Of a stretch of 64,000 nucleotides of DNA, positions 1-8,514 are shown one piece after another. Location of the stretch: positions 3,355,501-3,419,500 of the forward strand of contig NZ_JAUFPZ010000002.1 of NCBI RefSeq assembly GCF_030409505.1, read 5' to 3'. The first letter of the stretch is position 1. Each line of letters begins with the position of its first letter. The stretch is from Zunongwangia endophytica (GTDB lineage: Bacteria > Bacteroidota > Bacteroidia > Flavobacteriales > Flavobacteriaceae). The position numbers were made by a program, and so were the translations under genes. The notes below the pieces were generated by a model. The model made no database searches and had not been told where the DNA came from. It worked only from the letters and a program-made list of their open reading frames with translations.

Positions 1-792
1 ATTACCAAACATTCGGTTTCTACTAAATACAGAATATCCGGTAACTAGAAGGTCACCTAAATAAGCAGAATCATTAATATTACGCTTCATTTTGTGGACT
101 TTTTTGATGAATTTTTTCATCTCGCGGATAGCGTTACTCATTAAAACACTCTGGAAGTTATCTCCGTATCCAAGTCCGTGTGCAATTCCCGCCGCAATGG
201 CGTAAATGTTTTTTAGAACGGCAGCGTACTCTGTTCCAACAATATCATCACTTGTTTTAGTTTTTATGTATTCGCTAGCTAAGAAACCAGATAACATTTT
301 AGCTTTTTCCTCATTGCTACAGGCGATTGTAAGATAGGATAAACGCTCTAAAGCAACTTCTTCAGCGTGACACGGGCCGGTAATCACTCCGATATTTTCA
401 AAATCAATATTGTAGAATTTATTAAAGTGTTCTCCAACAATCAAACTACTTTCAGGAACAATTCCTTTGATTGCAGAGAAAATCATTTTTCCTTCCAAAG
501 ATGCGGTTAGATGATCCAATTCAGACTTTAAAAAGGCAGAAGGAATGGCAAATATTAATACATCTGCAGCAGCTACAATTTCGTTAATATCATTACTTAA
601 ATGAAGCTGATTAATATCGAATTCTACATCGCTTAAGTAATTTGGATTGTGCTGATGCTTTTTTAAATGCTCAACAGCATATACACTTCGCATATACCAA
701 TGTACTTTTTCAAGATTCTCTGTTAGCATTTTTACGATGGCAGTGGCCCAACTTCCTCCGCCAATAACCGCTATGTTTGGAACTGTATTCAT
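1..792 (-). CDS. gpsA: Glycerol-3-phosphate dehydrogenase [NAD(P)+], C-terminus cut by window edge
   Basis: This gene makes sn-glycerol 3-phosphate from dihydroxyacetone phosphate for phospholipid synthesis in the cytoplasm. The frame is open from the ATG at 792 to base 1, giving 264 codons; full-length members have about 330 residues, so roughly the last fifth is missing. The N-terminus carries a Rossmann nucleotide-binding motif GGGSWATA near residues 11-18. The motifs ITGPCHAEEV and EYAAVLKNIYAIAAG, which hold the catalytic lysine, and a terminal SRNRMFG are all typical of GpsA. An exact -7 box (TAATTTTG, bases 823-816 on this strand) lies 24 bases before the start. Family assignment is firm; only the 3' end cannot be seen. 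Confidence 0.95.
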   Translation of the reverse strand, partial: MNTVPNIAVIGGGSWATAIVKMLTENLEKVHWYMRSVYAVEHLKKHQHNPNYLSDVEFDINQLHLSNDINEIVAAADVLIFAIPSAFLKSELDHLTASLEGKMIFSAIKGIVPESSLIVGEHFNKFYNIDFENIGVITGPCHAEEVALERLSYLTIACSNEEKAKMLSGFLASEYIKTKTSDDIVGTEYAAVLKNIYAIAAGIAHGLGYGDNFQSVLMSNAIREMKKFIKKVHKMKRNINDSAYLGDLLVTGYSVFSRNRMFGN

Positions 793-815
793 TTGTAAGG
801 TTTGTTATACAAATA

Positions 816-823
816 CAAAATTA
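816..823 (-). promoter_or_regulatory. -7 box of the gpsA promoter
   Basis: Read on the minus strand the sequence is TAATTTTG, an exact match to the Bacteroidota -7 consensus TAnnTTTG. It would start transcription about 17 bases before the gpsA ATG. No good TTG at -33 is visible, so support rests on the -7 box and its position. Confidence 0.5.
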
Positions 824-859
824 AAGATATTATAAGGGAAGACGGGACGCTAGGCGCTA

Positions 860-1035
860 TTTGGAGAAAGTATAGTAAAAGTTTAACAGTAAATAAGTGT
901 TCTTAAAGACAATCTTAATAGAAGTGAGGGCGTTATTGTAATGCGCTTCTTCTAACCAAAGAAGAAGTTCTTAGTTTTTTGGTTGGTTATTTAGTTTGAA
1001 AACCGCCTTGTATGAGAGATGCAGGGCGGTTTTTT
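860..1035 (+). ncRNA. Candidate small RNA ending in an orphan terminator
   Basis: The 522 bases between gpsA and nadD hold no credible gene. They do hold a perfect 8-bp hairpin (CTTCTTCT/AGAAGAAG, 946-967) followed by a strong rho-independent terminator (AAAACCGCC/GGCGGTTTT plus a T run, 999-1035). gpsA reads away from it and nadD reads towards it on the other strand and ends 280 bases away, so no plus-strand gene owns the terminator. A short untranslated transcript is the simplest explanation. I see no exact promoter, so the 5' end is a guess. The rest (1036-1314) shows nothing I can name. Confidence 0.3.
999..1035 (+). terminator. Rho-independent terminator with no upstream gene
   Basis: A 9-bp stem (AAAACCGCC with GGCGGTTTT) with a loop of about 17 bases is followed by a T run. 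The complementary A run means it could also act on the minus strand, though no minus-strand gene ends here. Confidence 0.65.
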
Positions 1036-1314
1036 AATTTATAATTCTTTATCGATTTTCTGAAAATTCTATCAGCCATTTCAATTTTTGGACGTATTTC
1101 ATTTCTATTTTCCTTTGCCGAAAAAAGAAACAAAAATGCTAGGCTTACGAAACTTACTCTAAATTTTTAATTCGGAAGCTAAATTTTAGGAACTCATCCG
1201 ATTTCCAATCGTGCTTAAACAGCCTAAAATTATACACGCTTATCTCATTATCAATTTTACGAGTAACCTTCGATAGGCCATAATTTGGCGTCTAAAGAAA
1301 TTTAAATTATTCTA

Positions 1315-1899
1315 TTATTTATAGAAATTGTTATGGATCACGTAATCCCAAACTTTGGCCGGTAACATTGGCTTTATAAACTTTCCTTCTTTTATCGAAT
1401 CTCGAATAAAAGTTGCTGAAATTTCTATCACAGGCGCATCTACTCTGGTAATTTTTGGATGATCTTTAAATTGATTTTCCACTCTTCCGCCAGATTTTCT
1501 AGGATAAACGTACAAGGAATGATTTTCTAAAATTACCTCGTAATTTTTCCATTTATGCAAAGACTTTAAGTTGTCTTCGCCCATAATTAGACTAAAAGCG
1601 TTGGTTGGAAACTTCTCTTGTAGGTGAGCGAGCGTTTTTACGGTATAGTTAGGCTGCTCTAATCGAAACTCGACATCGCTGGGATGTAAATGTTCAAATT
1701 CTTCACAAGCCATAAATACCATATCTAATCGATTATGGTTATTTAAAAGCGTGCTTTTCTTTTTATGAGGATTGTGCGGGGTAACTACGAGCCAAACTTC
1801 ATCCAGATCTGAAAATTCAGCCATATGATTTGCAATAATCACATGACCAATATGGATTGGATTAAACGTTCCAAAGAAAAGCCCAACTTTTTTATTCAT
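1315..1899 (-). CDS. nadD: Nicotinate-nucleotide adenylyltransferase
   Basis: The product transfers AMP from ATP to nicotinate mononucleotide, the penultimate step of NAD synthesis, in the cytoplasm. The nucleotidyltransferase motif GTFNPIHIGH is at residues 10-19, and the second signature ISATFIR is at 160-166. At 194 residues the length is normal for NadD. The gene starts one base after the gmk stop codon (1901) and is the last gene of a yicC-gmk-nadD operon read on the minus strand. This gene order is common in Flavobacteriia. The assignment is secure. Confidence 0.97.
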   Translation of the reverse strand: MNKKVGLFFGTFNPIHIGHVIIANHMAEFSDLDEVWLVVTPHNPHKKKSTLLNNHNRLDMVFMACEEFEHLHPSDVEFRLEQPNYTVKTLAHLQEKFPTNAFSLIMGEDNLKSLHKWKNYEVILENHSLYVYPRKSGGRVENQFKDHPKITRVDAPVIEISATFIRDSIKEGKFIKPMLPAKVWDYVIHNNFYK

Positions 1900-1900
1900 T

Positions 1901-2473
1901 CTACTTTTTTATAAAATCTGAAACCAGATTATACGCCTCTTCTAAAGCGACCTCTAAATGTATATTTTCAATAATAAAATCAAATTGCGGTGCAGTGGCA
2001 AGCTCTATACTGGCTTTAGCGACACGCATATTAATTTTATCCATAGATTCTGTTTTGCGCTTTTTAAGTCGAATTTTAAGCTCTTCGATACTTGGGGGCT
2101 TTACAAAAACTGCTAAGGTCTTTTCAGGGTAAATATGTTTTATATCTAAACCTCCAACAACATCGATATCAAAAATAACGTGTTTTCCTTTTGCCCAAAT
2201 GCGCTCTACTTCCGCTTTTAGTGTTCCGTAGAAATTATCGCGATAAACTTCTTCCCATTCCAGGAATTCATCGTTTTTAATTTTTGATTTAAAATCTTCT
2301 AGCGACAGAAAATAATAATCGGTGCCATCTACCTCGTTAGGGCGAGGATTACGAGAAGTCGCTGAAATAGAAAAATCAAGTTTTAATTCTTCTTGCTTTA
2401 AAAGATGTCTTACAATAGTGGTTTTACCTGAACCGGACGGAGCTGAGAATACGATGAGCTTCCCTTCTTTCAT
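1901..2473 (-). CDS. gmk: Guanylate kinase
   Basis: The enzyme phosphorylates GMP to GDP with ATP and is essential for GTP/dGTP supply and nucleotide recycling. A P-loop APSGSGKTT is at residues 11-19, followed by the GMP-binding segment with SRNPRPNEVDGTDYYF around 41-56, which contains the conserved Arg, Glu/Asp and Tyr ligands. The length (190 residues) is typical. It lies 21 bases after yicC and one base before nadD, so the three are almost certainly co-transcribed from the promoter at 3388-3416. Confidence 0.98.
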   Translation of the reverse strand: MKEGKLIVFSAPSGSGKTTIVRHLLKQEELKLDFSISATSRNPRPNEVDGTDYYFLSLEDFKSKIKNDEFLEWEEVYRDNFYGTLKAEVERIWAKGKHVIFDIDVVGGLDIKHIYPEKTLAVFVKPPSIEELKIRLKKRKTESMDKINMRVAKASIELATAPQFDFIIENIHLEVALEEAYNLVSDFIKK

Positions 2474-2494
2474 GGTGCTTTTACTTTATGGGGG

Positions 2495-3367
2495 TTATAG
2501 TACGTTTAAGATTTGCTCTTTAATTTTTTCCAGTTCGTCCTTCATTTGCACTACAAGCTGTTGCATTGGTGCAAAATTACTTTTACTACCTATTGTATTG
2601 ATTTCACGCCCCATTTCCTGGCCTATAAATCCTAGCTTTCTACCGTTACTGTCTTGGGTATCCAAGGTTTCGGTAAAGTAAGCTAAATGATTTTTAAGTC
2701 TTACCTCTTCTTCGGTAATGTCATATTTTTCGATGTAGTATACCAGTTCTTGTTCAAAACGGTTCTCATCTACATTTTCTTTAAGATCTTCAATTCCTTT
2801 GCGAAGACGCTCACGTACGTTGTCCACACGCTCGGGATTAATTCGCATAATTTCGTCTAATAGATCTGCAATATTGTTTACGCGAAGTTTTAGATCTTTT
2901 TCTAAAGCAGCACCTTCAGCAGTTCGATATTCGTTAATTTCAGCAAGTGCTTCAAGAAGCGCTTTTTCGATGGCTTCAAACTCCGTTTCATCGATTTCTT
3001 CGCGCTCTGTTTTTAATGCATCTGGTAGGCGCATAGCGATTTCCAAAAGTTGAGATTCATGTTTACTGCCAATATTTGGTAAGCTTAAATCCATCATCTG
3101 TTGGATGTAACTCTTTACCGCTGCTGCATTCACTACGGCTGAAGTTTCATCATTGGATTGCTCTACATAAAGTGAAAAATCCACTTTACCTCTTGTTAAG
3201 GCGTTGGAAATTGTATTTCTAATCACCAATTCTTTCTCGCGGTATTGAGAAGGAATTCTAGCGTTTAAATCCAGATTTTTACTGTTTAAAGATTTTATCT
3301 CTATAGTAATCTTCTTATTGGAAAGTTGTAGTACACTTTTCCCAAAACCTGTCATTGATTGGATCAT
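2495..3367 (-). CDS. YicC/YloC family endoribonuclease
   Basis: The protein begins with MIQSMTGFG, the hallmark of the YicC/YloC family, and ends with a DUF1732-type region (residues about 205-290) rich in Glu/Lys helices. E. coli YicC is reported to be an endoribonuclease acting on small RNA; the role in Bacteroidota is less clear. The 290-residue length is normal. It is the first gene of the yicC-gmk-nadD operon. Its ATG lies about 15-20 bases downstream of the predicted transcription start. The neighbourhood with gmk is conserved widely in bacteria and supports the call. Confidence 0.93.
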   Translation of the reverse strand: MIQSMTGFGKSVLQLSNKKITIEIKSLNSKNLDLNARIPSQYREKELVIRNTISNALTRGKVDFSLYVEQSNDETSAVVNAAAVKSYIQQMMDLSLPNIGSKHESQLLEIAMRLPDALKTEREEIDETEFEAIEKALLEALAEINEYRTAEGAALEKDLKLRVNNIADLLDEIMRINPERVDNVRERLRKGIEDLKENVDENRFEQELVYYIEKYDITEEEVRLKNHLAYFTETLDTQDSNGRKLGFIGQEMGREINTIGSKSNFAPMQQLVVQMKDELEKIKEQILNVL

Positions 3368-3387
3368 GCTTCATTTTTACGGTTCTG

Positions 3388-3416
3388 CAAAGATAATCAA
3401 TTCTTAAGCAGTGCAA
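3388..3416 (-). promoter_or_regulatory. Promoter of the yicC-gmk-nadD operon
   Basis: On the minus strand there is TTG (3416-3414), 18 bases of spacer, and TATCTTTG (3395-3388), an exact TAnnTTTG box. The predicted start of transcription is about 15 bases before the yicC ATG. Confidence 0.65.
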
Positions 3417-3457
3417 AGACTATGGTATAATTTCGCTTTAGCGTAGAATTTATGGGA

Positions 3458-4423
3458 TTAGTAAAGGTGATTTTGTATAAATTCAAGCGCTCTTTCTTCT
3501 TGATAGTACTTTTTTTTATGCTGAATAAATCCTACGTGACCGCCATATTTGGGAGTTTCTAAATATAGATATGCTGAATTTTCAGCGATTTTCTTCGGAA
3601 ATGATGCTGAAGTTAAAAAACTATCATTCTCGGCATTTAGTAAGAGTGTCGGAATTTTAATATTTGGTAAAAACTGAAGACAACTGCATTTCTCGTAATA
3701 TTCGGCAGCTGAAGCATAACCGTGTGCACGGCTTGTGTATAACTCGTCTATCGCTAATAGGGAGTTGCAAGCCGAGATTTGACTTTTTTCGAGCTCTTTT
3801 GGGAAGGCTAGCTGTCGCTCATAAAGTATATCTTTAAGATTCTTTTTAAAACGATTGCTATACAATTTGTTTTTAGGGAGATTCAGTGCTTCCAAACTTG
3901 CAGAGAGATCACAAGGTGTAGAAACCGCGACTGCTACTTTTATTTGCTTCGGAAGTTGATCGCGCTCTCCTAGATATTTTAGTAATAAATTGCCGCCGAG
4001 GCTAAATCCAACCAAAGCAATTTCATCATACTTATCTTTCTGAAGCACGTGAGAAAGAAGTTCGGCTAGATCTTCAGTAGCACCGGCGTTATAACTTCTG
4101 TATAGCCGATTAATTTCACCGCTGCAACTTCTAAAATTCATTCCGCAGTAATCCCAACCGGTTTCAGTAAAAATTTTCGCCATTCCTAACATATATGGTC
4201 TATTGGCATCTCCCGCCAAACCATGCAATGCAATTATCAACTTTTTGGAAGAATGTTCAGTAAAAGCCCAATCGAGATCTAAAAAGTCACCATCGCCAAG
4301 TTCCAGTCGTTCTCGTTTGTCGCACTTAAAGTCAACCTTTCTAAGTGTTGCCGCATAGATCGTGGCAATATGCGGATTCTTAAAGAACCTAGGCGCTTCG
4401 TATTTACTTTCGATTACTGGCAT
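3458..4423 (-). CDS. YheT-family alpha/beta hydrolase
   Basis: This is a cytoplasmic alpha/beta-fold hydrolase of the YheT/COG0429 group, probably an esterase with unknown natural substrate. The oxyanion-side motif HGLAGDANRPY is at residues 67-77. The nucleophile elbow GFSLGGN puts the serine at 141. Plausible partners are Asp267 (NAEND) and His296 (GGHVGF). The 321-residue length is typical. It is transcribed alone, divergent from the thioesterase at 4595. The fold and catalytic triad are clear; the substrate is not. Confidence 0.88.
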   Translation of the reverse strand: MPVIESKYEAPRFFKNPHIATIYAATLRKVDFKCDKRERLELGDGDFLDLDWAFTEHSSKKLIIALHGLAGDANRPYMLGMAKIFTETGWDYCGMNFRSCSGEINRLYRSYNAGATEDLAELLSHVLQKDKYDEIALVGFSLGGNLLLKYLGERDQLPKQIKVAVAVSTPCDLSASLEALNLPKNKLYSNRFKKNLKDILYERQLAFPKELEKSQISACNSLLAIDELYTSRAHGYASAAEYYEKCSCLQFLPNIKIPTLLLNAENDSFLTSASFPKKIAENSAYLYLETPKYGGHVGFIQHKKKYYQEERALEFIQNHLY

Positions 4424-4553
4424 ACGGCAAATTTCAGAAAAAATTAGCTAAGGAATCTTATAATTTTAGATAAGAAAATCCGCAATTTCAAATCAAATCT
4501 TAGATGATTAAAGGGAATGTTTAAATAAGTTATGCGTGCATAGTAAATATTTG

Positions 4554-4561
4554 TAATTTTG
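4554..4561 (+). promoter_or_regulatory. -7 box of the thioesterase promoter
   Basis: TAATTTTG is an exact TAnnTTTG match. A TTATG about 19 bases upstream (4530-4534) may serve at -33. The predicted start is about 28 bases before the thioesterase ATG. Confidence 0.5.
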
Positions 4562-4594
4562 TAATTCTGAAAAAATTGAAAAAGAAAAATAACT

Positions 4595-5086
4595 ATGTAT
4601 ACCAAAGAGTTCGAAATACGATGGAGTGATATTGATGCCAATAGACATTTGGCTAATACGGCCTACATTAATTTTATGAGTCATACCAGGATGGCCTTTT
4701 TAATGGAGAATGGTTTTGGACAAAAAGACCTGGCAAAGCATAATCTAGGTCCGGTCGTTTTTTATGAGCATGTGTATTATTTTAGAGAGGTTTTTGCCGG
4801 AGAGCCGGTAAAAGTGAGCCTTCAGTTAAAAGGTCTTTCGGAAGACGGAATGTATTTTGAGTTTGTACATAATTTCTATGATAGCAAAGGAAGAAATTTT
4901 GCCAGTTGTGAAATGATGGGCGGATGGATTGATTTAAAGAAAAGAAAGTTGACGGGACTACCTTCAGAAATGATTGAAAACCTGGATAGCCTACCACATA
5001 CCGACGACTTTAAAAAGCTTACTAAAGAGGATACCAGAAAGCACGGTAGAAAACCACAGGATATCGATCCTGAACTATTGAAATAA
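4595..5086 (+). CDS. Acyl-CoA thioesterase, hot-dog fold (4HBT family)
   Basis: The N-terminus reads RWSDIDANRHLANTAYINFM (residues 9-28), the YbgC/FadM-like 4-hydroxybenzoyl-CoA thioesterase signature with an acidic residue before the helix. The protein (163 residues) is a single hot-dog domain with a short charged tail. It probably hydrolyses an acyl-CoA thioester; the chain length and pathway cannot be read from sequence. It is a single gene with its own promoter and a hairpin directly after the stop codon. Confidence 0.85.
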   Translation: MYTKEFEIRWSDIDANRHLANTAYINFMSHTRMAFLMENGFGQKDLAKHNLGPVVFYEHVYYFREVFAGEPVKVSLQLKGLSEDGMYFEFVHNFYDSKGRNFASCEMMGGWIDLKKRKLTGLPSEMIENLDSLPHTDDFKKLTKEDTRKHGRKPQDIDPELLK

Positions 5087-5090
5087 ATCC

Positions 5091-5116
5091 AAGCTGAAAT
5101 TATCGATTTTCAGCTT
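5091..5116 (+). terminator. Terminator after the thioesterase gene
   Basis: The inverted repeat AAGCTGAAAT...ATTTTCAGCTT begins five bases after the stop codon and is followed by TATAATTTTT. Its core (CTGAAATTA...TTTCAG) recurs in the terminators at 8677 and 20705. Confidence 0.6.
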
Positions 5117-5125
5117 ATAATTTTT

Positions 5126-5150
5126 AAAACCCGGCTATGCCCGGGTTTTT
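5126..5150 (-). terminator. GC-rich hairpin overlapping the end of the EamA gene
   Basis: The stem AAAACCCGG/CCGGGTTTT encloses a five-base loop; A and T runs on either side let it end transcripts in both directions. The stop codon of the minus-strand transporter (5135-5137) lies in the loop. Confidence 0.65.
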
Positions 5151-6031
5151 GTTTTTTTGAAACTTACCAGATACACTCCTACAAAAACCATTAAACCAGC
5201 AGCAACTTTTATAGTTGTTAATTGATCGGCACCAACTAAAATCGCGTATATAATCGCAATTAAAGGTTGTAGATAAATAAACACACTTATGGTAGATGCT
5301 GATAATTGTTTAAGCGCATAAATATTCAGTAGATAGGTAGAGAACGTTGTTCCCGCAACAACAAAGGCCATACGCCAAATAGCATCAAAAGGTAAATTTG
5401 CCCAGTCTACCGCAACAAATTCAGTATAAGTAATTGGCAGATTGATGATAACACCCATAAGGAAAAGCCATTTCATTAATGTAATGGCGTGGTATTTTTT
5501 AGTTAGTGGTTTTACAATTACGAGATAAAGCCCATAGGCAAACGCATTCACCATAAACAATAAATTACCTAGCGGAATATTAGGCGCATTAGAGACTTTA
5601 TCGGCACTAAAAAGTATGAGAGCCAAAGCGCCAGATAATCCTAAAGCAATACCAATTCCTTTGATTAAAGTAATTTTTTCTTTCAGAATTATAGAGGCCA
5701 GGATCAATACCATAACCGGAGAAAGCGTTACAATAACCGAACTGTTTATTGGCGTAGACAAGCTTAATCCTTTAAAAAAGAAGAGCATATTTATGCACAT
5801 CCCAAAGAGGGTACAGGCTAGCATTCTTGGCCAGTCTTTTTTATCAATTTTTTCCTTTGGAGCAAAAGGGCTAAGGATCCAAAATAAAATAGCGGCTCCT
5901 AACACCCGAAGCATAATAAAGCCAAAAGGTTCTATAAAAACAGGCATAACTCCTTTGGCAATCGTATGATTTAAACCATAAATTGCACTAGCACCAATTG
6001 CGGCGAGTATAGCAAGTAAGCGTTTATCCAT
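5135..6031 (-). CDS. EamA/DMT-superfamily transporter
   Basis: The protein of 298 residues is almost entirely hydrophobic and forms two EamA repeats of about five membrane helices each, as in drug/metabolite transporters such as YdcZ/RhaT relatives. A helix-rich N-terminus begins near residue 4 and the C-terminus ends in a basic SFKKTKTRA. It sits in the inner membrane and likely exports an amino acid or other metabolite; the substrate is unknown. Its start overlaps the ArsC-like gene by eight bases, so the two are translated from one message. Confidence 0.87.
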   Translation of the reverse strand: MDKRLLAILAAIGASAIYGLNHTIAKGVMPVFIEPFGFIMLRVLGAAILFWILSPFAPKEKIDKKDWPRMLACTLFGMCINMLFFFKGLSLSTPINSSVIVTLSPVMVLILASIILKEKITLIKGIGIALGLSGALALILFSADKVSNAPNIPLGNLLFMVNAFAYGLYLVIVKPLTKKYHAITLMKWLFLMGVIINLPITYTEFVAVDWANLPFDAIWRMAFVVAGTTFSTYLLNIYALKQLSASTISVFIYLQPLIAIIYAILVGADQLTTIKVAAGLMVFVGVYLVSFKKTKTRA

Positions 6032-6377
6032 GGATAGATGCTTTAGCGGCTGCTACATTTTTTTTAGCATTTCCGATAAAGATCTCATCATTATTTATAA
6101 TTACCGGACGCTTCAAGAAGGTATAATGTTCTAGGATCAATTCTTTAAAATCTGCTTCGCTAAGATTCTTGTTTTTAAGGTCACGTTCTTTATAAAGTCG
6201 TGCTCTTTTGCTAAAAAGAGATTCGTAACTTCCAGAAAGATTTTGCATTTCTTCTAATTGAACTTGGGTGATTGCATCAGATTTGATGTCCTGAAGTTCA
6301 AATTCAGACGGCGCTTCTATCTCTTTTAAAATTCTTTTGCAAGTGTCGCAGGTAGAAAGGTAATAGATCTTTTTCAT
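6024..6377 (-). CDS. ArsC/Spx-family thioredoxin-fold protein
   Basis: This 117-residue protein has the ArsC/Spx/YffB fold: a CxxC motif (Cys10 and Cys13 in STCDTCKR) and the later LKRPVIINND segment with the conserved Arg-Pro near residue 91. Family members are arsenate reductases, Spx regulators or uncharacterised glutaredoxin-like proteins. There is no arsenic-resistance context, so an arsenate role is not implied. It overlaps the EamA gene by eight bases and is upstream of it in the same transcript. Confidence 0.8.
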   Translation of the reverse strand: MKKIYYLSTCDTCKRILKEIEAPSEFELQDIKSDAITQVQLEEMQNLSGSYESLFSKRARLYKERDLKNKNLSEADFKELILEHYTFLKRPVIINNDEIFIGNAKKNVAAAKASIHG

Positions 6378-6427
6378 ACTTAGAATTTAAGCCTGCAAAG
6401 GAAGAACTTTAAAACAGCTCTTGCAAT

Positions 6428-7204
6428 TTATTCTTCTTCAGAAAGGTCTATTTTTAAATATTCAGAAACTTCATCAAGACTATACTCATAAGTTTTCTGT
6501 CCTTCAGCATAAGCAGCGATCTCGTAAGGATTGTAGGTTAAAATCACTTTATTTTCGTTGAAGCTAATGTTTACAGGTAAATGAAATTCATCATTTTCAA
6601 AGAACATTCCTGTGCTGTTGATGTTAACGTCCTGAGGAATATCTTCTTTAGTTCTGAAGTCTTTCTCAACAAACGCTTTAAATTCAGCCGAAAATAGATC
6701 TTTGTGCGTGTATACTTCACCCGTTTCCGGATTAAAATTAAGGTAAGTGTTACTTCCGTAGCCATGCGCACCGCCGGTAAAAGTATAAGAATTGAAATCT
6801 ATACTTAGAATGTTCGCATTTTCTAAAGTAATTTCAGCAAAAACGGTAGCTTCCCAAGGAATATCGGTCTCTGGAAAATCTTCACGATAGGAAGCATAAT
6901 TTTCTATAAAATCATTCACCATTTCATCAATAGTTTCGGGTGTACGGGTACTCTCTGGGCTAAAACCAGAAACTATTTGTATAATTCGATGAGCGATAGA
7001 ATCATTTATTTTCTGGGCAACTTCTTTATTACCTTTAGCAACGGGGTAGTTTAAGTTAATAAAAGTACAATCTCCATCTTCGGGATTACACTGTTTATAA
7101 GCCTTCTCAACATTATAATTGGTAAAGTTTAGTTCCTTTTTTTTCTCATCTTCACAGGCAAACAGCAACATGCTGGCGAGCAGCACGAAAAGAATCTTTT
7201 TCAA
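6428..7204 (-). CDS. DUF3298 (RsiV-like) lipoprotein
   Basis: A signal peptide ends in the lipobox LLFAC with lipidated Cys17, followed by a charged linker EDEKKKE. The body has the DUF4163/DUF3298 signature FTGGAHGYG around residues 141-149, as in B. subtilis RsiV and YoaZ-like proteins. Exported members are thought to bind cell-wall material or lysozyme, but no function can be fixed here. No sigma factor gene is next to it, so an anti-sigma role is unlikely. It is transcribed alone. Confidence 0.8.
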   Translation of the reverse strand: MKKILFVLLASMLLFACEDEKKKELNFTNYNVEKAYKQCNPEDGDCTFINLNYPVAKGNKEVAQKINDSIAHRIIQIVSGFSPESTRTPETIDEMVNDFIENYASYREDFPETDIPWEATVFAEITLENANILSIDFNSYTFTGGAHGYGSNTYLNFNPETGEVYTHKDLFSAEFKAFVEKDFRTKEDIPQDVNINSTGMFFENDEFHLPVNISFNENKVILTYNPYEIAAYAEGQKTYEYSLDEVSEYLKIDLSEEE

Positions 7205-7360
7205 AGTAATTTTAAGGTTTAGGTTATTGTTTTGCTAAAGGTACGTAGCAATTTTGGCATTGCCAATGGGTACTTTATTTTTGCTTAAAAGATTTTTATA
7301 TCTACTAGATGTGATTGTATGTTTATCAATTACAGTAGATTAATCTAATAAAAACTTATT

Positions 7361-8506
7361 ATGAAATTTAATACCAAAACTATACACGGCGGGCAGGAAA
7401 ATACTGATCCTGCATACAACTCGGTAATGCCACCAATTTACCAAACCAGTACTTACGCACAAAGCACACCCGGAGGGCATAAAGGCTTTGAATATTCCAG
7501 AAGTGGAAATCCAACACGAGCCGCTTTAGAACGTTCTTTAGCCAGTATTGAAAATGGTAATTATGGAATGGCTTTTGGATCTGGTCTTGCTGCGATTGAT
7601 GCGGTAATGAAGCTTTTTAAACCGGGAGACGAAATTATAAGTACCAACGATCTTTACGGTGGTTCTTATCGTTTGTTTACTTCGATATTCGAAAATTTAG
7701 GGATAAAATTCCATTTTATAGGAATGCAGGAAGCCGAAAATATCGAATCTTATATTAATGAAAATACAAAACTAATTTGGGTAGAGACACCAACTAACCC
7801 AATGATGAATATTATTGATATCGAGGCAACAGCCAAGATTGCACAAAAACACAAATTATTATTAGCCGTCGATAATACGTTTGCAACACCATATTTGCAA
7901 CAGCCTTTAGAGCTAGGAGCAGATATTGTAATGCATAGTGCAACTAAATATCTTGGTGGACATAGCGATGTTGTAATGGGCGGTCTTGTGGTAAAAGATA
8001 AAGAGCTTGCCGATAAATTATATTTTATACAGAATGCCAGTGGTGGCGTTTGTGGCCCACAGGATAGTTTTTTAGTATTACGCGGAATCAAAACCTTACA
8101 CCTTAGAATGCAACGCCATTGTGAAAATGGAGAAAAAGTAGCTCGATTTTTAAAAGAGCATCCTGCGGTAGCCAAAGTGAACTGGCCAGGATTTGAAGAT
8201 CATCCAAATCATGATATTGCCAAAAAGCAAATGAAAGGTTTTGGCGGAATGATCTCTTTTTCTACTACGGAAGGAAGCACTGAAAGCGCGGTTAAAATAC
8301 TCGAAAATCTGAAGGTGTTTACACTTGCTGAATCATTAGGAGGCGTAGAATCTTTAGCGGGGCATCCTGCAAGTATGACGCATGCCTCAATTCCAAAGGA
8401 AGAACGAGAAAAAACAGGAGTCGTAGATAGTTTAATACGATTAAGTGTAGGGATTGAAGATGGCGATGATCTTGTAGCAGATTTAAAGCAAGCTTTGGGA
8501 GAGTAG
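7361..8506 (+). CDS. Cys/Met-metabolism PLP enzyme (cystathionine gamma-synthase or gamma-lyase type)
   Basis: This fold-type I PLP enzyme belongs to the trans-sulfuration family. The PLP lysine is Lys196 in HSATKYLGGHSD; the substrate-binding motifs YSRSGNPTR (45-53), AFGSGLAAI (71-79) and VETPTNP (141-147) are intact. The C-terminal SLGGVESLAGHPASMTH segment is characteristic. The length of 381 residues is normal. Sequence alone cannot separate cystathionine gamma-synthase from cystathionine or methionine gamma-lyase. No other methionine gene is adjacent. It is transcribed alone and is followed by a strong hairpin at 8677. Confidence 0.9.
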   Translation: MKFNTKTIHGGQENTDPAYNSVMPPIYQTSTYAQSTPGGHKGFEYSRSGNPTRAALERSLASIENGNYGMAFGSGLAAIDAVMKLFKPGDEIISTNDLYGGSYRLFTSIFENLGIKFHFIGMQEAENIESYINENTKLIWVETPTNPMMNIIDIEATAKIAQKHKLLLAVDNTFATPYLQQPLELGADIVMHSATKYLGGHSDVVMGGLVVKDKELADKLYFIQNASGGVCGPQDSFLVLRGIKTLHLRMQRHCENGEKVARFLKEHPAVAKVNWPGFEDHPNHDIAKKQMKGFGGMISFSTTEGSTESAVKILENLKVFTLAESLGGVESLAGHPASMTHASIPKEEREKTGVVDSLIRLSVGIEDGDDLVADLKQALGE

Positions 8507-8514
8507 TTAGATTT

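Noticed and set aside
1036..1314. Possible gene or repeat in the second half of the gpsA-nadD gap
   Set aside because: No frame with family features, and no second copy in the window; nothing nameable is visible.
2322..2681. A 119-codon plus-strand frame antisense to gmk and yicC
   Set aside because: It lies opposite two certain genes and is a shadow of their codon use.
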